Assembly (NCBI GenBank): GCA_016709225.1
Contig: JADJEE010000001.1
Coordinates: 930,001 to 994,000 of the forward strand
DNA: 64,000 nucleotides
DNA from: Deltaproteobacteria bacterium
Lineage (GTDB): Bacteria > Myxococcota_A > Polyangia > Nannocystales > Nannocystaceae
Direction of reading: 5' to 3'
In this document: piece after piece, positions 55,329 to 63,863 of the stretch
Layout: every line of letters begins with the position of its first letter
Numbering within the stretch: position 1 is the first letter of the stretch
Position numbers and translations under genes: made by a program
The notes under the pieces: model-generated
Told to the model about the DNA's origin: nothing
Database searches by the model: none
The model's input: only the letters and a program-made list of their open reading frames with translations

Positions 55329-56822
55329 ATGTCGGCCCGTGCCACGCAACCGGTTGAGGCGACCGTCGGTCCGCAGTTCGAGCGCCAGGTCGGGACCATG
55401 GCGCTGTCGCAGCTCGACGGCACCGGTGCGCTCGCGCTGATGCGCGCGGTGTCGTGGCACAACTCGCTCGCGCGACTGGGCTTCGCGGTGCCGCTGGTCG
55501 TCGTGCACGATCTCGGCTGTCTGATCGCCGGCCTCGGTCGACCCGCGGCGCAGCTGCGCGGCCTCGGCGACGCCGACATCAGCGACGGCTGGCGACGGCT
55601 GTTGGTCGAGCTCGGCGAGTCGGAGCTCGCGCGCACCCAGGCCGGCTGGAAGCACCGCGATCCCATGGTCGGTGTGGTGTTGGCGCGGGTGCTCGCCAGC
55701 ATCATCCCGCAGCTGCCCGAGGACGTGCGGGTGCTGCGGGCCTCGCCGCTGCCGGTCGACGTCGTGCACTACACCCGCATCGAGCCCGGCACCGCCTACA
55801 ACCGCTACGATCAGTCGGTCGCGCTGGCGTGGCTGTCGACGCTGGCGACCCATCGCCTGCTGCCGCTGTTGGAGATCGAGCAGATCGACCTCGATGCGCT
55901 GCGCCTCCTGGGCCTGTTCCGCGGCGGCGACGCGCTGCCCGGGGTCGATCTCGCCGACCTCTACAACGTGATCATGAGTCCGTCGCTGGCCGACGTGGTC
56001 GACTTCTCGATGGAGCTGCTGCCGTCGATCCTCGAGGTTCGCCGCGAGGCCGGTCAGCAGAGCTTCAGCATCGACGGCTACGCGGCGCTCGAGCGCCGCG
56101 GCAATCTCGACGACCTCGTGCTCACGCAGCTGGCGTACGACAACGACGTCTTCGAGCAGAAGCTGGTCGACAGCGAGCTGTTCTACTTCACCCACGAAAA
56201 GCAGCTCGAGAGCGAGCGCCGCACCCATCAGGTGCTGGTCGATGGCAGCGCATCGATGCGGGGCGTTCGCGAGGTCTTCGCCCGCGGGCTCGCACTCGCA
56301 CTGTGCAAGCGACTGGCGCTGCTGGGCGAGGACGTCACGCTGCGCTTCTTCGACTCGCGGCTGTACGAGGGCGTGAAGGTGCAGGCCACCGGCAGCGCCG
56401 AGGTGCCCTACGCGCTGCAGTTCAGGGCCGAGCGGGGCCGCAACTACGCGCGGGTCATCCGCCAGCTCAACGCCGAGCTCAACACCCCGCGGCGGGCCGC
56501 CGCGCACACGCTGGTGTATCTGCTGACCCACGGCGAGTGCCAGCTGCCGCCCGACGAGGTCGCGCTGCTGAGCGCGCGCGCGCCGATCTATGGCGTGTTC
56601 ATCCTGCCCAGCGGTCCGCTCGAGCTGCCGTACCTCGACAGCCTCCACCGCGTGCATGTGATCGACGCCGACGCCATCAGCCACGGCCGTCGGGCTCACC
56701 GCGCGCGGCAGATCATCGACGACGTCCAGAGCGACCTCGACGCCCGCCGCAGCGGCAAGCCGGCGGCGGCGCGGCGCGGCACCAAGTCGCAGCGCGTGCC
56801 CGAGCGGAGGCGGCGACCGTGA
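55329..56822 (+). CDS. von Willebrand factor A (vWA) domain protein
   Basis: The 497-residue protein has an N-terminal helical region of about 290 residues and then a vWA domain with the MIDAS motif VDGSASM (D305, S307, S309). A GRNYARVI segment in the later metal-binding region and a final YGVFILPSGPLELPYL strand complete the fold. ViaA, the partner of the RavA ATPase, has the same 'helical region then vWA' plan. This is therefore the best candidate partner for the MoxR/RavA ATPase at 30 kb. The C-terminus is basic. ATG 55329 is used; ATG 55290 is possible. Its stop overlaps the next gene in GTGA. Confidence 0.8.
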   Translation: MSARATQPVEATVGPQFERQVGTMALSQLDGTGALALMRAVSWHNSLARLGFAVPLVVVHDLGCLIAGLGRPAAQLRGLGDADISDGWRRLLVELGESELARTQAGWKHRDPMVGVVLARVLASIIPQLPEDVRVLRASPLPVDVVHYTRIEPGTAYNRYDQSVALAWLSTLATHRLLPLLEIEQIDLDALRLLGLFRGGDALPGVDLADLYNVIMSPSLADVVDFSMELLPSILEVRREAGQQSFSIDGYAALERRGNLDDLVLTQLAYDNDVFEQKLVDSELFYFTHEKQLESERRTHQVLVDGSASMRGVREVFARGLALALCKRLALLGEDVTLRFFDSRLYEGVKVQATGSAEVPYALQFRAERGRNYARVIRQLNAELNTPRRAAAHTLVYLLTHGECQLPPDEVALLSARAPIYGVFILPSGPLELPYLDSLHRVHVIDADAISHGRRAHRARQIIDDVQSDLDARRSGKPAAARRGTKSQRVPERRRRP

Positions 56823-58651
56823 TCGACACCGCGGTGCTGTGGGTCCGCGCCGAGGCCAACATGCGCGCCGGTCGCTACGCCGACGCGTTGGTGCATCTGC
56901 GGCACCTGGTCGAGGTCGTCGATCGCATCGACTTCGAGTACGAGGAGTGGTTGCGCGCCATGGCCGAGTGCCTGCGCGTGCTCGGCCACGGCCGCGAGGC
57001 GATGGCGTGTGCGGCCTACCTGCGGGCGACCGAGGAGCCGCCGGCCGAGCTGCTCGCGCACGAGGCCGTGCGGGTGCAGACCGGTGATCCCGAGGCGCTG
57101 CGGGGCGTGCGGCTGATGGGCATCTACCTCGCGCGCGCCGGCCATGCCCGCGCGGCCGCGGACTGGTTCGGGCTCGGCGAGATGCCGGTGCATCGTGCGA
57201 TCGAGCTCGAGCGCGCCGGCGACGACGCGGTGGCGGCGACGCTGTGGCAGGACATCACTGCCCGCGATGAGCTGCACGAGCGGCCCTACGAGTCGGCGCT
57301 GGCCAAGATCAACTACGGCCTGTGCCTGCTGCGGCTCGGCCACGAGCGCTCGCAGGCCGCGCTGGCCAGCGCGACCACGGCGGTCGAAGAGGTCGCCGAT
57401 CTGTTCGAGACCGAGGGGCTGCGCGAGCGCGCGTTCGATTGCTACCAGCTCATCGCGCGCATCGGCAGCGAGACCCAGGCGTTCGAGAACGTCGCCGAGG
57501 GCTACCTCAACAGCGTACGGATCCTGCGGGACGACGGCCTCAAGCTCGATGCGCTGCGGCTGCACGAGGCCTTCGTCAGCATCGCGCGCCGCTCGGGCGA
57601 GTGGCATGCCGCCGCCGGCATCCTGCGCGAGGCTGCCGACTACTGCACCCGCGCGGGCATGCCCTACGGCGACGACCTGCGCCTGCGCAGCGCCGAGGCG
57701 TGGCTCAAGGCCGGCGTCGAGGCGCAGTCGGCCGGCCACCCCATGCAGATCGTCGAGAATGCGTACCTCGCCGCCGCCGAGGCGTTCGCGTCGGTGCGGG
57801 CCTTCAAGCAGGTGCTCGAGGTCTACCGCCGGCTGCTGCAGCTCGAGCTGTCGGGCCGCGCACGCGAGCGCTATCGCCGGCTGTGTGATCGCCTCGGCAA
57901 CGATCTGCAGGACGCGCCGCGGCCGGTGCCGGTGCCCGAGTTCCTCAAGCAGCTGCCCGAGTACGAGGAGGTCTGGTACGTCGACCTCGCCGAGTGGGAG
58001 CTCGAGGGCGACCCCGCGCTCATCGCCGCCGGCGTGATGGCCGATCGCCGCTTCCCCGACTTCGTGCGTCGGCATGCGCTGCTGCTGGTGCTCGAGCTCG
58101 AGCGTCGCGGCAGCGCGGTCGCGCCGGTCGACGTCGCGCGACGGCTCGAGGCGATTCGCGCGTACCCGGTCATCGCCGCGCTCGAGGCGTTGTTCGACCA
58201 CGGCGACGTGCCGATCCGCCGCGCGGTCGCCGAGGCGATGGGCAAGCTCCGTTTCAAGCGTAGCTTCACGCTCATCGGCCGCGCGCTGCGGGACGACGAG
58301 CCCGAGGTCCGCGAGGCCGCTGCGACCGCGACCGCGCAGCTGGTGTTCCCCCACGCCTTCGAGCCGCTGCGGCGCATCTTCGCGGCCCGCGACCTGCCCG
58401 ACGGCGACAATGCCCGTCGTGCCGCGCTCAAGGCGATCGGCAAGATCAACACCGTCGAGGCGCTCGAGTTCCTCTGCGATCGCCTGCGCGAGGGCGATCG
58501 CAACTTCGTCGAGCCCGCCGCGCACCTGCTCGGCGAGCTCACCAACGCCGAGCTGCTGCCGTACCTGCGGCACCAGATCGAGCTGGTGCCGGTGGCGTAT
58601 CGCGCCGCGCTGGAGGACACCGCGCGTCGGCTCGAGCGGCGCCTGCGGTAG
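56819..58651 (+). CDS. TPR/HEAT-repeat protein coupled to the vWA gene
   Basis: The 610-residue protein begins at a GTG overlapping the vWA stop (MIDTAVLWVRAEANMRAGRYA). The first 380 residues are TPR-like helix pairs (AGRYADALVHLRHLV, AFDCYQLIARIGSETQAFENV). From about 420 there are HEAT-type repeats (ALEALFDHGDVPIRRAVAEAMG, IGRALRDDEPEVREAAATAT). Such superhelices are scaffolds. The tight coupling to the vWA protein argues for a complex with it. No catalytic motif is present. Confidence 0.8.
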   Translation: MIDTAVLWVRAEANMRAGRYADALVHLRHLVEVVDRIDFEYEEWLRAMAECLRVLGHGREAMACAAYLRATEEPPAELLAHEAVRVQTGDPEALRGVRLMGIYLARAGHARAAADWFGLGEMPVHRAIELERAGDDAVAATLWQDITARDELHERPYESALAKINYGLCLLRLGHERSQAALASATTAVEEVADLFETEGLRERAFDCYQLIARIGSETQAFENVAEGYLNSVRILRDDGLKLDALRLHEAFVSIARRSGEWHAAAGILREAADYCTRAGMPYGDDLRLRSAEAWLKAGVEAQSAGHPMQIVENAYLAAAEAFASVRAFKQVLEVYRRLLQLELSGRARERYRRLCDRLGNDLQDAPRPVPVPEFLKQLPEYEEVWYVDLAEWELEGDPALIAAGVMADRRFPDFVRRHALLLVLELERRGSAVAPVDVARRLEAIRAYPVIAALEALFDHGDVPIRRAVAEAMGKLRFKRSFTLIGRALRDDEPEVREAAATATAQLVFPHAFEPLRRIFAARDLPDGDNARRAALKAIGKINTVEALEFLCDRLREGDRNFVEPAAHLLGELTNAELLPYLRHQIELVPVAYRAALEDTARRLERRLR

Positions 58652-58659
58652 CGACGCCC

Positions 58660-59679
58660 TTAGCCCATCCAGTACGTCAGGCCCAGCGTCAGCATGTGCA
58701 CGCGGGGCATCTGCGCGCCGAAGCTGCCGATCAGCGCCTGGTAGCCCATCGAGAGCCCGATGCCGTGCCAGAAGCGGCGCGCGTCATCGAGGGAGACCAA
58801 GCCGAGGTCGAGGCGCACGCGGGGTCCGTGCGGCGCGACATTGCGGGCCGGCTGCACCGCGACGCCGCTGCCGGCGGTCGACTGCAGCTCGACGCTCGCA
58901 CGCTGGTTGACCACGCCGTAGTAGAAGTCGTAGCCGGCCCGCAGGTCGAGGAAGCCGCGGCCGAGCAGCGCGAGCCGTCCGAGCCCAACGGTGGGGCCGA
59001 TGCCGAGCAGCGCGTTGATCTCGACGTTGCCGCTCGGCGCTGCGACGTAGCGACCACCCCACACCGACGCCGTCGCGGCGTAGCCGAAGCGGTTCCAGCT
59101 CTGGCCGACGTCGACGGTGGCGCCACCGAAGCGACCGCCGGCGGAGTCCTGACCGCCGGCGTTGGCGAACAGTAGCCGTGCGACGACGTTGAGCCGCCCG
59201 ACGTCGCGGGCCGGGCGGAAGCGGGGCGCGTAGGCCTTCGTGATGGCCTCGTTGGGCGTCAGCGCCTCCTCCTCGCTCGGGGCCGCGGTGGCCGGCGTCG
59301 CCGCGGCTGCGGGGGTCGTGGCCGCGGCCGACGGTGGCGTCGCGACGCTTGGCGCGTCGAGGCTGTCGGCGGCCAGGCCCGCCGCTGTGGGAGGCGCCGG
59401 CTCGGCTGGCGGGGCCTCGGTCGGCGCCGGGGCGCTCGCGTCGGGCACGGTCGCGGTGGCGGCGGGATCACTCGGCGTGGGTGCAGGGGCCGGCGCGGGC
59501 TCGGGGCCCGGCGCTGGCGGCTCGGCGACCGTCACCGACGCCGCCGGCGGTGGGATCTCGGCCGGCGCCGAAGCGCGGGCCCGCGCCCAGGCGTCGGCAG
59601 AGACTGCGCAGAGCGTGAGCCCGATCGCGACGGGGAGGGACCGCGCCGCGACACCGAACCTGGGGTATGCACCGGACAT
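58660..59679 (-). CDS. outer-membrane beta-barrel protein with Pro/Ala-rich periplasmic linker
   Basis: The 339-residue protein starts with a signal peptide (SLPVAIGLTLCAVSADAWA), then has about 110 residues of Ala/Pro/Thr linker. The last 190 residues have alternating hydrophobic strands ending in Gly/aromatic residues (LGIGPTVGLGRLALLG, DLRAGYDFYYGVV) and finish LTLGLTYWMG, with the aromatic near the end typical of barrels. The role is unknown. It is convergent with the vWA/HEAT operon, with stops only 8 bp apart. Confidence 0.75.
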   Translation of the reverse strand: MSGAYPRFGVAARSLPVAIGLTLCAVSADAWARARASAPAEIPPPAASVTVAEPPAPGPEPAPAPAPTPSDPAATATVPDASAPAPTEAPPAEPAPPTAAGLAADSLDAPSVATPPSAAATTPAAAATPATAAPSEEEALTPNEAITKAYAPRFRPARDVGRLNVVARLLFANAGGQDSAGGRFGGATVDVGQSWNRFGYAATASVWGGRYVAAPSGNVEINALLGIGPTVGLGRLALLGRGFLDLRAGYDFYYGVVNQRASVELQSTAGSGVAVQPARNVAPHGPRVRLDLGLVSLDDARRFWHGIGLSMGYQALIGSFGAQMPRVHMLTLGLTYWMG

Positions 59680-60072
59680 CGCGACTAGGCTAGCGCTGCC
59701 ATCGCGGCTCGGCGAGCCAGCCAGACTCGATTTCCTCGCCGACCTCGCGGCTGCCGACGCCCTGCCAACCGAGTTGTCGCTGTCATCACTCTGTCACCGT
59801 CGTGTCGGGGTCTGACGGGGGCCCGGCACGACTGCGAGAAAACGCTCCATTCGGTGGCGTACCGCGCCGCTGCGGCCAATTTCCACGATCGCGAATTGCG
59901 TCCGGATGGGCCCCCGGATCGGGGTTGACGATTTCGCAGCGGCTTCTAAAGTTGCGCGCGCACAGCACCGGCGACGGGCGCCCCCATCCCACGGGGCACA
60001 CGCTTCGCCGGCACTCACCAACACCACCCACCGAACCGCCCGTTTCCCAAACGGCGGATGGAGCTCCTTCCC
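59680..60072. other. intergenic region upstream of the OmpA operon
   Basis: The 393-bp spacer between divergent genes contains the promoter listed at 59925-59952, a GGAG Shine-Dalgarno at 60060 and relatively AT-rich stretches. No other gene is supported. Confidence 0.5.
59925..59952 (+). promoter_or_regulatory. sigma70-like promoter of the OmpA/AgmX operon
   Basis: TTGACG (59925-59930) and TAAAGT (59947-59952) are 16 bp apart. The -35 matches 5/6 and the -10 matches 4/6. The predicted leader is about 110 bp. Confidence 0.6.
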
Positions 60073-60669
60073 ATGCACGCTCATCGCATTTCCCGGCTCA
60101 TGATCGCCGGGCTGTTCACCGCCATCGCGGTGGCCGGTTGCGCCCCGAGGGTCTTCAGCGACGCCTCCGGCATCGCGATCGTCGGTTCCGCCCCAGCCCC
60201 CGTCGAGGAGGCGCCGCCGCCGGAGCCGCAGAAGCGCGTCGAGGTCCGCGAGAACAAGATCGTCATCAACGAGAAGATCCAGTTCGAGGTCAACTCGGCG
60301 AAGATCCTGCCGGTCTCGCACGACCTGCTCAACGAGGTGGCCAAGGTCATCAAGGAGCACCCCGAGGTCAAGAAGATCGAGATCGAGGGCCACGCGAGCG
60401 CCGAGGGCTCGGACGCCAAGAACCAGAAGCTGTCGGAGAACCGTGCGAAGTCGGTGCTCAAGTACCTGACCAAGGACGGCGGCGTGGACAAGTCGCTGCT
60501 GTCGGCCAAGGGCTACGGCGAGACCCGACCGATCGCGGACAACGAGACCGAGGACGGTCGCGAGAAGAACCGCCGCGTCGAGTTCACGATCACGGAGCAG
60601 GACGTCCAGAAGACCAAGGTCGAGATCGACGAAAAGGGCAACGAGAAGGTCATCGAGGGAGCCAAGTGA
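60073..60669 (+). CDS. OmpA-family lipoprotein A
   Basis: The 198-residue lipoprotein has a signal peptide ending AVAGC and an OmpA peptidoglycan-binding domain: INEKIQFEVNSAKI at the start, IEIEGHASAEGSDAKN, LSENRAKSVLKYL and the C-terminal NRRVEF. The key Asp and Arg of the DAP-binding site are in the expected places. GGAG sits 9 bp before the ATG at 60073, so this start is preferred over ATG 60058. Anchored in the outer membrane, it should tether it to peptidoglycan. It is the first gene of a four-gene envelope group. Confidence 0.9.
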   Translation: MHAHRISRLMIAGLFTAIAVAGCAPRVFSDASGIAIVGSAPAPVEEAPPPEPQKRVEVRENKIVINEKIQFEVNSAKILPVSHDLLNEVAKVIKEHPEVKKIEIEGHASAEGSDAKNQKLSENRAKSVLKYLTKDGGVDKSLLSAKGYGETRPIADNETEDGREKNRRVEFTITEQDVQKTKVEIDEKGNEKVIEGAK

Positions 60670-61100
60670 TTTCCATGAAGACGTCCATCGCAATCCTCCT
60701 CGGTGTGGGCATTCTCGGCGGCTGCAGCTTCATGGCGCGCGACACCGAGACCTACAAGAACGACACTCGCACGCTGCTCGAGACCAAGAATAGCGACGTC
60801 GTCGCGTGCTACGACGCGGCGCTGGCCGCCAACCCCTCGCAGAGCGGGAACGTGGTCGTGACCTTCAACGTCGAGAAGAAGACCGGCCTGCTCACCAACG
60901 TGAACGCCGATCCGAACCAGAGCACTGCCCCCGAGGGGCTGCAGCAGTGCGTGGTGAAGGCGCTCGAGGGGCTCACGCTGCCCGAGCCCGATCGTCGTCA
61001 GGGCGACGCCACGTTCACGTGGACGTTCAACGCTGCCGGTGGTGCCCCGGTGGCCGCCGACGCGCCCGCCGACGCGCCCGCCGACGCGCCCGCGGCCTGA
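60666..61100 (+). CDS. AgmX/PglI C-terminal-domain lipoprotein
   Basis: The 144-residue protein has a signal peptide with lipobox ILGGC. The remaining 110 residues are a TonB-like AgmX/PglI C-terminal domain: VVACYDAALAANPSQSGNVVV, FNVEKKTGLLTNV, LQQCVVKALEGLTLPEPD and FTWTFNA. This module is characteristic of Myxococcota proteins for gliding and secretion. The tail is a short APAD repeat. GTG 60666 overlaps the ompA stop; ATG 60675 in frame is an alternative. Confidence 0.85.
   Translation: MISMKTSIAILLGVGILGGCSFMARDTETYKNDTRTLLETKNSDVVACYDAALAANPSQSGNVVVTFNVEKKTGLLTNVNADPNQSTAPEGLQQCVVKALEGLTLPEPDRRQGDATFTWTFNAAGGAPVAADAPADAPADAPAA
61057..61092 (+). repeat. 12-bp tandem repeat within the AgmX-domain gene
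   Basis: Three perfect copies of GCCGACGCGCCC encode the ADAP repeats at the C-terminus of the lipoprotein. Slippage here would change tail length in frame. Confidence 0.85.
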
Positions 61101-61390
61101 CGCTGCGCCCGCGGCCCTCGGATCGCGTCGATTCGAGGACCGCGGACGGGCGCGCGACGCTGGTTCCTGCACGGTCCCGTGCAGTTCTGGCATCGTGCCT
61201 TCCAACATGGGCCCATCGATCGACGGCTGCGACCGTCGGCGGTGGGCCTTGTCGCGTCGATGTACGTCGAGGTCGACGATCACGTCGTCGCATCGCGGCA
61301 GTCGCCCGCGCCCGCGGGCTTTCGCCGCGCGACCAAACGACCCTACACTTGCTCGCCCCGTCTCATCCACGCGGGCGCCAGGAGCGATCC

Positions 61391-61849
61391 ATGCCCTTTG
61401 CAGCGAATCCACGTACCACCCACCTGACGGTCGGCGCGACATTGCTCGCGCTGATGCTCCTCGGACCCGGTCGCATCGAGGCCGCCGACGACGACGGCGA
61501 CGCCCGCCTGCAGAAGCTCACGGTGGAGCTCAAGGAGCACAACGTCGACGACACCCGCCACGCCGCGACCACCGAGCTCGGCAAGGCCGAGGCGCTGCGC
61601 GACAAGGCCCGCACGATGATCGGCGAGCGCCGCGAGCGCGACGCGCTCGCGCGGACGCTCGACGAGCTGGAGGGCACGCTGTCGCTCATCGGCGCCAAGA
61701 TCAAGCACGCCGCCGCGAAGGCCGGTCACGACGACGCGGCCAAGAAGCGCGACGCGCTCGCGGCCGAGCTCGCGAAGGTCCGCGCCGACGCCGACGCCCT
61801 CGAGAAGCAGCAGTCCGAGCTCGAGAAGAAGCTGGGAGGTGGCAAGTGA
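61391..61849 (+). CDS. periplasmic coiled-coil protein
   Basis: The 152-residue protein has a signal-like N-terminus (LTVGATLLALMLLGPGRIEA), then charged heptad-rich helices to the end (ELGKAEALRDKARTMI, LEKQQSELEKKLGGG). A good AGGAG lies before the ATG. It sits between the AgmX lipoprotein and the second OmpA lipoprotein, whose GTG overlaps its stop. It may scaffold the envelope proteins. Confidence 0.75.
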   Translation: MPFAANPRTTHLTVGATLLALMLLGPGRIEAADDDGDARLQKLTVELKEHNVDDTRHAATTELGKAEALRDKARTMIGERRERDALARTLDELEGTLSLIGAKIKHAAAKAGHDDAAKKRDALAAELAKVRADADALEKQQSELEKKLGGGK

Positions 61850-62949
61850 AGCGCATCCACATCATCGCCATGGCGGTCGCGCTCGCGGCCTGCTCGCGCC
61901 TGCCCAAGCCGGCCGAGATGACGGAGTTCGAGAACGAGCGCAAGACCCGTGAGGGCGAGGAGCTCAAGCTCGAGCTGCCCGAGCTGGTCAAGCGCGCCGA
62001 CGACGAGCACGCGCGCGCGGTCGAGGCCCACGACGACAAGGAAGAGGACCTGCTGAAGCACCACGCCCACCTGGCGTGGCTGTGGTGGGAGTCCGCGAGC
62101 CTGCGTCACGAGAGCATCGAGCTCACCGCCGCCACCGAGCTGGTCAACGCCGAGACCGCGAAGCTCGAGGACGATCTGGCGGAGGCCAAGAAGCGCCAGA
62201 AGCTGGCCAAGGCCACGCTCGATCGCATGCAGCAGATCATCGCGCTCGAGGGCAAGGTCAGCGACAGCCAGGAGGTCGGTGCGGCCAAGAGCGCGATCGG
62301 TGAGGCGCTGTCGGCCCTCAAGGACGCGCAGGCGGTCGACGCCGACGTGCACGCCAGCGTGAACTTTGCTGCGGCGGAGGCCAAGCTCAAGGCCGCCACC
62401 GATGCGCTCGGGAAGAACCGCGCCAAGGATGCGCAGAGCTTCGCGATCGAGGCCAAGGCCGCGGCCGAGGCCGCCAAGCGCGAGGCCGAGCCGAAGTACA
62501 CCTCGACCGAGGCCGATCAGGCCAAGATGGCGCGGCAGAAGGCGCTGTTCGAGAAGGTCGGCGAGATCACCGGCGTGTCGCGCTCGATGGTCGAGGGCGG
62601 CGTGCAGATCACCGTCGTCGAGGCCTTCTCGGCCTCGGGTGGCGTCGACATGCAGCCGGTGATGGAGGCGACCTTCAACCGCCTCGCCGAGGTGGCCAAG
62701 GAGTTCTCGGACTACGCGATGGTCATCGAGGGCCACACCGACAGCAAGGGCAACAAGAGCAAGAACCTGCAGCTGTCGGACGCGCGGGCCAAGAGCGTGA
62801 TGGCGTTCCTCGCCGCGCAGGGCGTCGCACCCGATCGCATGACCGCGTTCGGCAAGGGCTCCGCGGAGCCGGTCGCCGACAACAAGACCAAGGACGGTCG
62901 CGCGAAGAACCGGCGCATCGAGATCTTGTTCGTGCCGTCGAGCAAGTGA
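61846..62949 (+). CDS. OmpA-family lipoprotein B with coiled-coil stalk
   Basis: The 367-residue lipoprotein has a signal peptide ending ALAAC and about 210 residues of coiled coil rich in Ala, Glu and Lys. The OmpA domain is at the C-terminus: VEGGVQITVVEAF, YAMVIEGHTDSKGNKSKN, LSDARAKSVMAFL and KNRRIEILF. The long stalk could span the periplasm between outer membrane and peptidoglycan. Its GTG start overlaps the previous stop and its own stop overlaps the next GTG. Confidence 0.9.
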   Translation: MKRIHIIAMAVALAACSRLPKPAEMTEFENERKTREGEELKLELPELVKRADDEHARAVEAHDDKEEDLLKHHAHLAWLWWESASLRHESIELTAATELVNAETAKLEDDLAEAKKRQKLAKATLDRMQQIIALEGKVSDSQEVGAAKSAIGEALSALKDAQAVDADVHASVNFAAAEAKLKAATDALGKNRAKDAQSFAIEAKAAAEAAKREAEPKYTSTEADQAKMARQKALFEKVGEITGVSRSMVEGGVQITVVEAFSASGGVDMQPVMEATFNRLAEVAKEFSDYAMVIEGHTDSKGNKSKNLQLSDARAKSVMAFLAAQGVAPDRMTAFGKGSAEPVADNKTKDGRAKNRRIEILFVPSSK

Positions 62950-63848
62950 CCGAGCTCGAGCGCGCCAACCCGCGGACGCCGGCTCGGCGTTCGCGGGGAC
63001 GCCTGGTCGACGAGGTCACGCAGCTGTGGGTGCGCGCGACCGGGCGCAAGGTCGACCCCCGCGAAGCGCCGTGGCTCGTGGGACCGGTGGGCGACGTGCT
63101 GGGCGTGGGTGCGAGCTTCTTCGACGAGTGGGCCGCGCGGCACGGCCTGCGGATCCTGCCACCGGAGGACTCGCCGGGGTTGCTCACGCGCTTCACGGCG
63201 CTGGCCGGCCCCGGCTTCGATCCGCAGGTGGTGTCGCCGGCGATCGCCGCGTTCTACGAGCGCACCACCGCGTGGGAGCTTCGCATCGTGCCGCGCTGGC
63301 GGGGCCTGTTCCGGCCGCTCGGGTGGCTCATCTCGCGGCTCTTCAGTCGCCGGCTCGCGCAGCTGAACCTGCCGCTGTCGAGCAGTGACGTCGACGGTGG
63401 CGTGCGCTCGCGGATCGTCGCGCTGGTCGACCCGGACAGCGGCGAGCGACGGCACACCGGCTGGGTGCGGACCTCCGGCGGCACCGGCCTGCCGCTGTTC
63501 GTGGGTGACTACGGCACCGCCATCATCCCGGGCTGCGCCGATCCGTGCGTGCGGGTGGTGTTCCCACTGCCGCACGGCAACGCCGTCATCGCGCTGCGAC
63601 CAGTCGCGCAGGGCGAGGGCTTCGCGCTCGTCTCCGATGGCAAGCGCTTCGGCGATCCCGGCTTCTACTTCACGGTGCAGCGGCCCGACGGACTCGCGGT
63701 GCGTTACGTGCGGACCATGAAGGAACGGCTCGAGATCCGCACCGACGGCGATGGCCTGCGGGCCGAGCATCGCTTCGCGGTGTTCGGCCTCGAGTTCCTG
63801 CGGCTCGAGTACACCATCACCCGCAAGCCGCCGACAGCGGCGGCCTGA
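62946..63848 (+). CDS. hypothetical protein at the end of the envelope operon
   Basis: The 300-residue protein begins MTELERANPRTPARRSRG. It has a basic N-terminus, a middle with a possible amphipathic helix (FRPLGWLISRLFSRRLAQL) and a beta-rich C-terminal half (FYFTVQRPDGLAVRYV, EHRFAVFGLEFLRLEYTI). No family is recognised. It is coupled by GTGA to the OmpA lipoprotein, and convergent with the following partial gene. Confidence 0.65.
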   Translation: MTELERANPRTPARRSRGRLVDEVTQLWVRATGRKVDPREAPWLVGPVGDVLGVGASFFDEWAARHGLRILPPEDSPGLLTRFTALAGPGFDPQVVSPAIAAFYERTTAWELRIVPRWRGLFRPLGWLISRLFSRRLAQLNLPLSSSDVDGGVRSRIVALVDPDSGERRHTGWVRTSGGTGLPLFVGDYGTAIIPGCADPCVRVVFPLPHGNAVIALRPVAQGEGFALVSDGKRFGDPGFYFTVQRPDGLAVRYVRTMKERLEIRTDGDGLRAEHRFAVFGLEFLRLEYTITRKPPTAAA

Positions 63849-63863
63849 CGCCCAGCGGCGGGC

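Noticed and set aside
54659..55705. Extending the exported hypothetical protein upstream to 55705
   Set aside because: The upstream part runs antisense through the vWA gene start and is not export-like. The ATG at 55183 opens directly on a signal peptide.
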